Shown piece by piece: positions 4,661-5,758 of a DNA stretch of 5,758 nucleotides (within the stretch, counting starts at the first letter, position 1; every line of letters begins with the position of its first letter). A model generated the notes under the pieces. It was not told where the DNA came from and did no database searches. It saw nothing but the letters and a program-made list of their open reading frames with translations. A program made the translations under genes and the position numbers. Origin of the DNA: Chthonomonadaceae bacterium (lineage in GTDB: Bacteria > Armatimonadota > Chthonomonadetes > Chthonomonadales > Chthonomonadaceae). The stretch spans positions 1-5,758 of the forward strand of contig JANXLO010000748.1 of NCBI GenBank assembly GCA_025355115.1. Reading direction: 5' to 3'.

Positions 4661-5479
4661 GTGCGATACTTCAAAGCGATCGTGGAATATGACGGCACGG
4701 AGTTATCAGGCTTCCAGTGGCAGCATGATATCCGCACTGTGCAGGGTGAACTTGAGAAGGCTCTGGCAATACGCACCGAACAGACTGTCCGGCTGACGGG
4801 CGCGGGGCGAACCGATGCGGGAGTTCATGCACTTGGGCAAGTAGTGAGTTTTGGAGCAGAGACCCGTATCCCTCTGGATCGCATGGCTCTGGCCCTGAAC
4901 CACACGCTCCCGTCGGACGTTTCGATTCGGGAGGTGACGGAGGTCGGCGCGGAGTTCAACGCTCGATTTTCGGCCTCCTCGCGGATCTACTCGTATCTCA
5001 TCCTGAACCGGCGGATACCCTCCGCGGTATGGCGTCGGTACAGTGCGCTATGCCTGGAGCCGCTCCAGGTTGAGCGAATGCGGGCCGCAGCGATCGAAAT
5101 GATGGGCGAACAGGACTTTGCCGCCTTTGCCAACAACTACGATCCGAACAAGGTATCGATGCGAAATGTGATGCGCCTGAACATCAGGCGACATCACGAC
5201 TTCGTGGTTATCCGGATCGAGGCGAACGCGTTCCTGCGCGGCATGGTTCGCTGCATCGCAGGCACACTGATGGATGTAGGGACGGGCAAACGCAGTCCCG
5301 AGGGCATCCGCGCAATCATTGACTCACGTGACCGCAGGCAGGCTGGGCCATCGGCTCCTCCGCAGGGCCTGTGCCTGCTGCGGGTTAGATACGGCGCGCG
5401 TAAGGAATACGCCCGCCAAGGCATGGTCGCCGAGCCAGAAACGGCTCTTGGCGAGGAAACTACCGGGGAAAAACTATGA
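4661..5479 (+). CDS. truA: tRNA pseudouridine(38-40) synthase TruA
   Basis: TruA converts uridines 38, 39 and 40 of the tRNA anticodon arm to pseudouridine. The 272-residue product begins [21 protein letters not shown] and carries the catalytic Asp52 in [18 protein letters not shown] (47-64). Further family blocks are [12 protein letters not shown] (78-89), [16 protein letters not shown] (99-114), the [13 protein letters not shown] segment (191-203) and the closing [13 protein letters not shown] (232-244). About 28 hydrophilic residues follow RVRY, beyond the normal end of the family. The start is GTG 4661, chosen because it gives the expected length before YDG; it has no clear Shine-Dalgarno and lies 15 bases after rplQ, so it may rely on reinitiation and be weakly translated. 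The stop overlaps the rplM start (ATGA). Confidence 0.96.
   Translation: MRYFKAIVEYDGTELSGFQWQHDIRTVQGELEKALAIRTEQTVRLTGAGRTDAGVHALGQVVSFGAETRIPLDRMALALNHTLPSDVSIREVTEVGAEFNARFSASSRIYSYLILNRRIPSAVWRRYSALCLEPLQVERMRAAAIEMMGEQDFAAFANNYDPNKVSMRNVMRLNIRRHHDFVVIRIEANAFLRGMVRCIAGTLMDVGTGKRSPEGIRAIIDSRDRRQAGPSAPPQGLCLLRVRYGARKEYARQGMVAEPETALGEETTGEKL
5414..5453 (+). promoter_or_regulatory. Competing hairpins at the 3' end of truA, just before rplM
   Basis: Two alternative structures share one strand. In the first, CGCC 5428-5431 plus GAGCC 5432-5436 pairs with GGCTC 5443-5447 and GGCG 5450-5453, with a two-base bulge and an AGAAAC loop. In the second, CGCCAAG 5414-5420 pairs perfectly with CTTGGCG 5447-5453. 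The element ends 22 bases before the rplM ATG and lies in codons for the extra C-terminal tail of TruA. In E. coli, L13 represses its own mRNA through a leader site; an analogous role here is inference. Confidence 0.4.
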
Positions 5480-5758
5480 AAACAACTATCTCGGCACGTC
5501 CGGAAGATATGGAGCACACCCGCGTCTGGTATGTCATGGACGCGACGGACAAGCCGCTGGGACGCTTGGCCGTGGACGCCGCGCGCATTCTTCGCGGCAA
5601 GCACAAACCTATCTTCACGCAGCACGTGGACACGGGCGATTTCGTCATCATCATCAACGCCGACAAGGTCGCCCTCACCGGCGGCAACAAAGGCACGGAG
5701 ACGGTCTACCATCATACCGGCTGGCCCGGCGCGCTGAAGTCGATTCAGCGTCAGCAGG
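5476..5758 (+). CDS. rplM: 50S ribosomal protein L13 (uL13), 3' end missing
   Basis: L13 is an early-assembling 23S rRNA-binding protein. The frame is open to the window edge; 94 residues are visible of a family norm near 142-150. Signatures are [27 protein letters not shown] (18-44), [20 protein letters not shown] (50-69) and YHHTGWPG (78-85). The start ATG at 5476 overlaps the truA stop as ATGA, with GGGGA at 5465-5469 six bases upstream, so translation is probably coupled to truA but can also start on its own site. rpsI would be expected next, outside the window. Confidence 0.96.
   Translation, partial: MKTTISARPEDMEHTRVWYVMDATDKPLGRLAVDAARILRGKHKPIFTQHVDTGDFVIIINADKVALTGGNKGTETVYHHTGWPGALKSIQRQQ

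Overview
The window is one co-directional run of housekeeping translation and transcription genes, all on the + strand: map (3' part), infA, rpmJ, rpsM, rpsK, rpsD, rpoA, rplQ, truA and rplM (5' part). It is the end of the spc operon (map-infA-rpmJ), the whole alpha operon (rpsM-rpsK-rpsD-rpoA-rplQ), then truA and the start of rplM. No mobile element, tRNA, rRNA, CRISPR array or foreign-looking island was seen.

Organism: certainly a bacterium (alpha-subunit RNA polymerase, L17, bacterial IF1, L36). The DNA is GC-rich. The rplQ-truA-rplM order is common in Gram-positive-type and several deep-branching phyla and unlike the E. coli arrangement. L36 and S4 both keep zinc-ligand cysteines. Protein details (long S4 with an altered zinc knuckle, 177-residue L17, IF1 with a long tail) suggest a less-studied phylum. 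Armatimonadota or Chloroflexota-like is only a guess and cannot be settled from the sequence alone.

Layout: 1-498 map; 499-915 infA, starting on the base after the map stop; 916-1138 a 223-base spacer with a terminator-like hairpin and four more hairpins; 1139-1252 rpmJ; 1253-1336 spacer; 1337-1714 rpsM (TTG start); 1727-2137 rpsK; 2138-2271 structured spacer; 2272-2943 rpsD; 2944-3016 spacer; 3017-4030 rpoA; 4031-4111 spacer with a strong hairpin; 4112-4645 rplQ; 4661-5479 truA (GTG start); 5476-5758 rplM, overlapping truA by four bases (ATGA).

The genes work together in growth: 30S proteins S13, S11 and S4, 50S proteins L36, L17 and L13, initiation factor IF1, nascent-chain methionine removal (Map), tRNA pseudouridylation (TruA) and the RNA polymerase alpha subunit. 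The most unusual point is that IF1, normally about 72 residues, carries an N-terminal tail of about 65 residues rich in Pro, Gly and Arg with a tandem repeat, followed by a run of four Glu. Second is the number of stable hairpins in the spacers and in the 3' end of truA, which would suit local feedback control of ribosomal protein synthesis. No wholly new multi-gene system was found.
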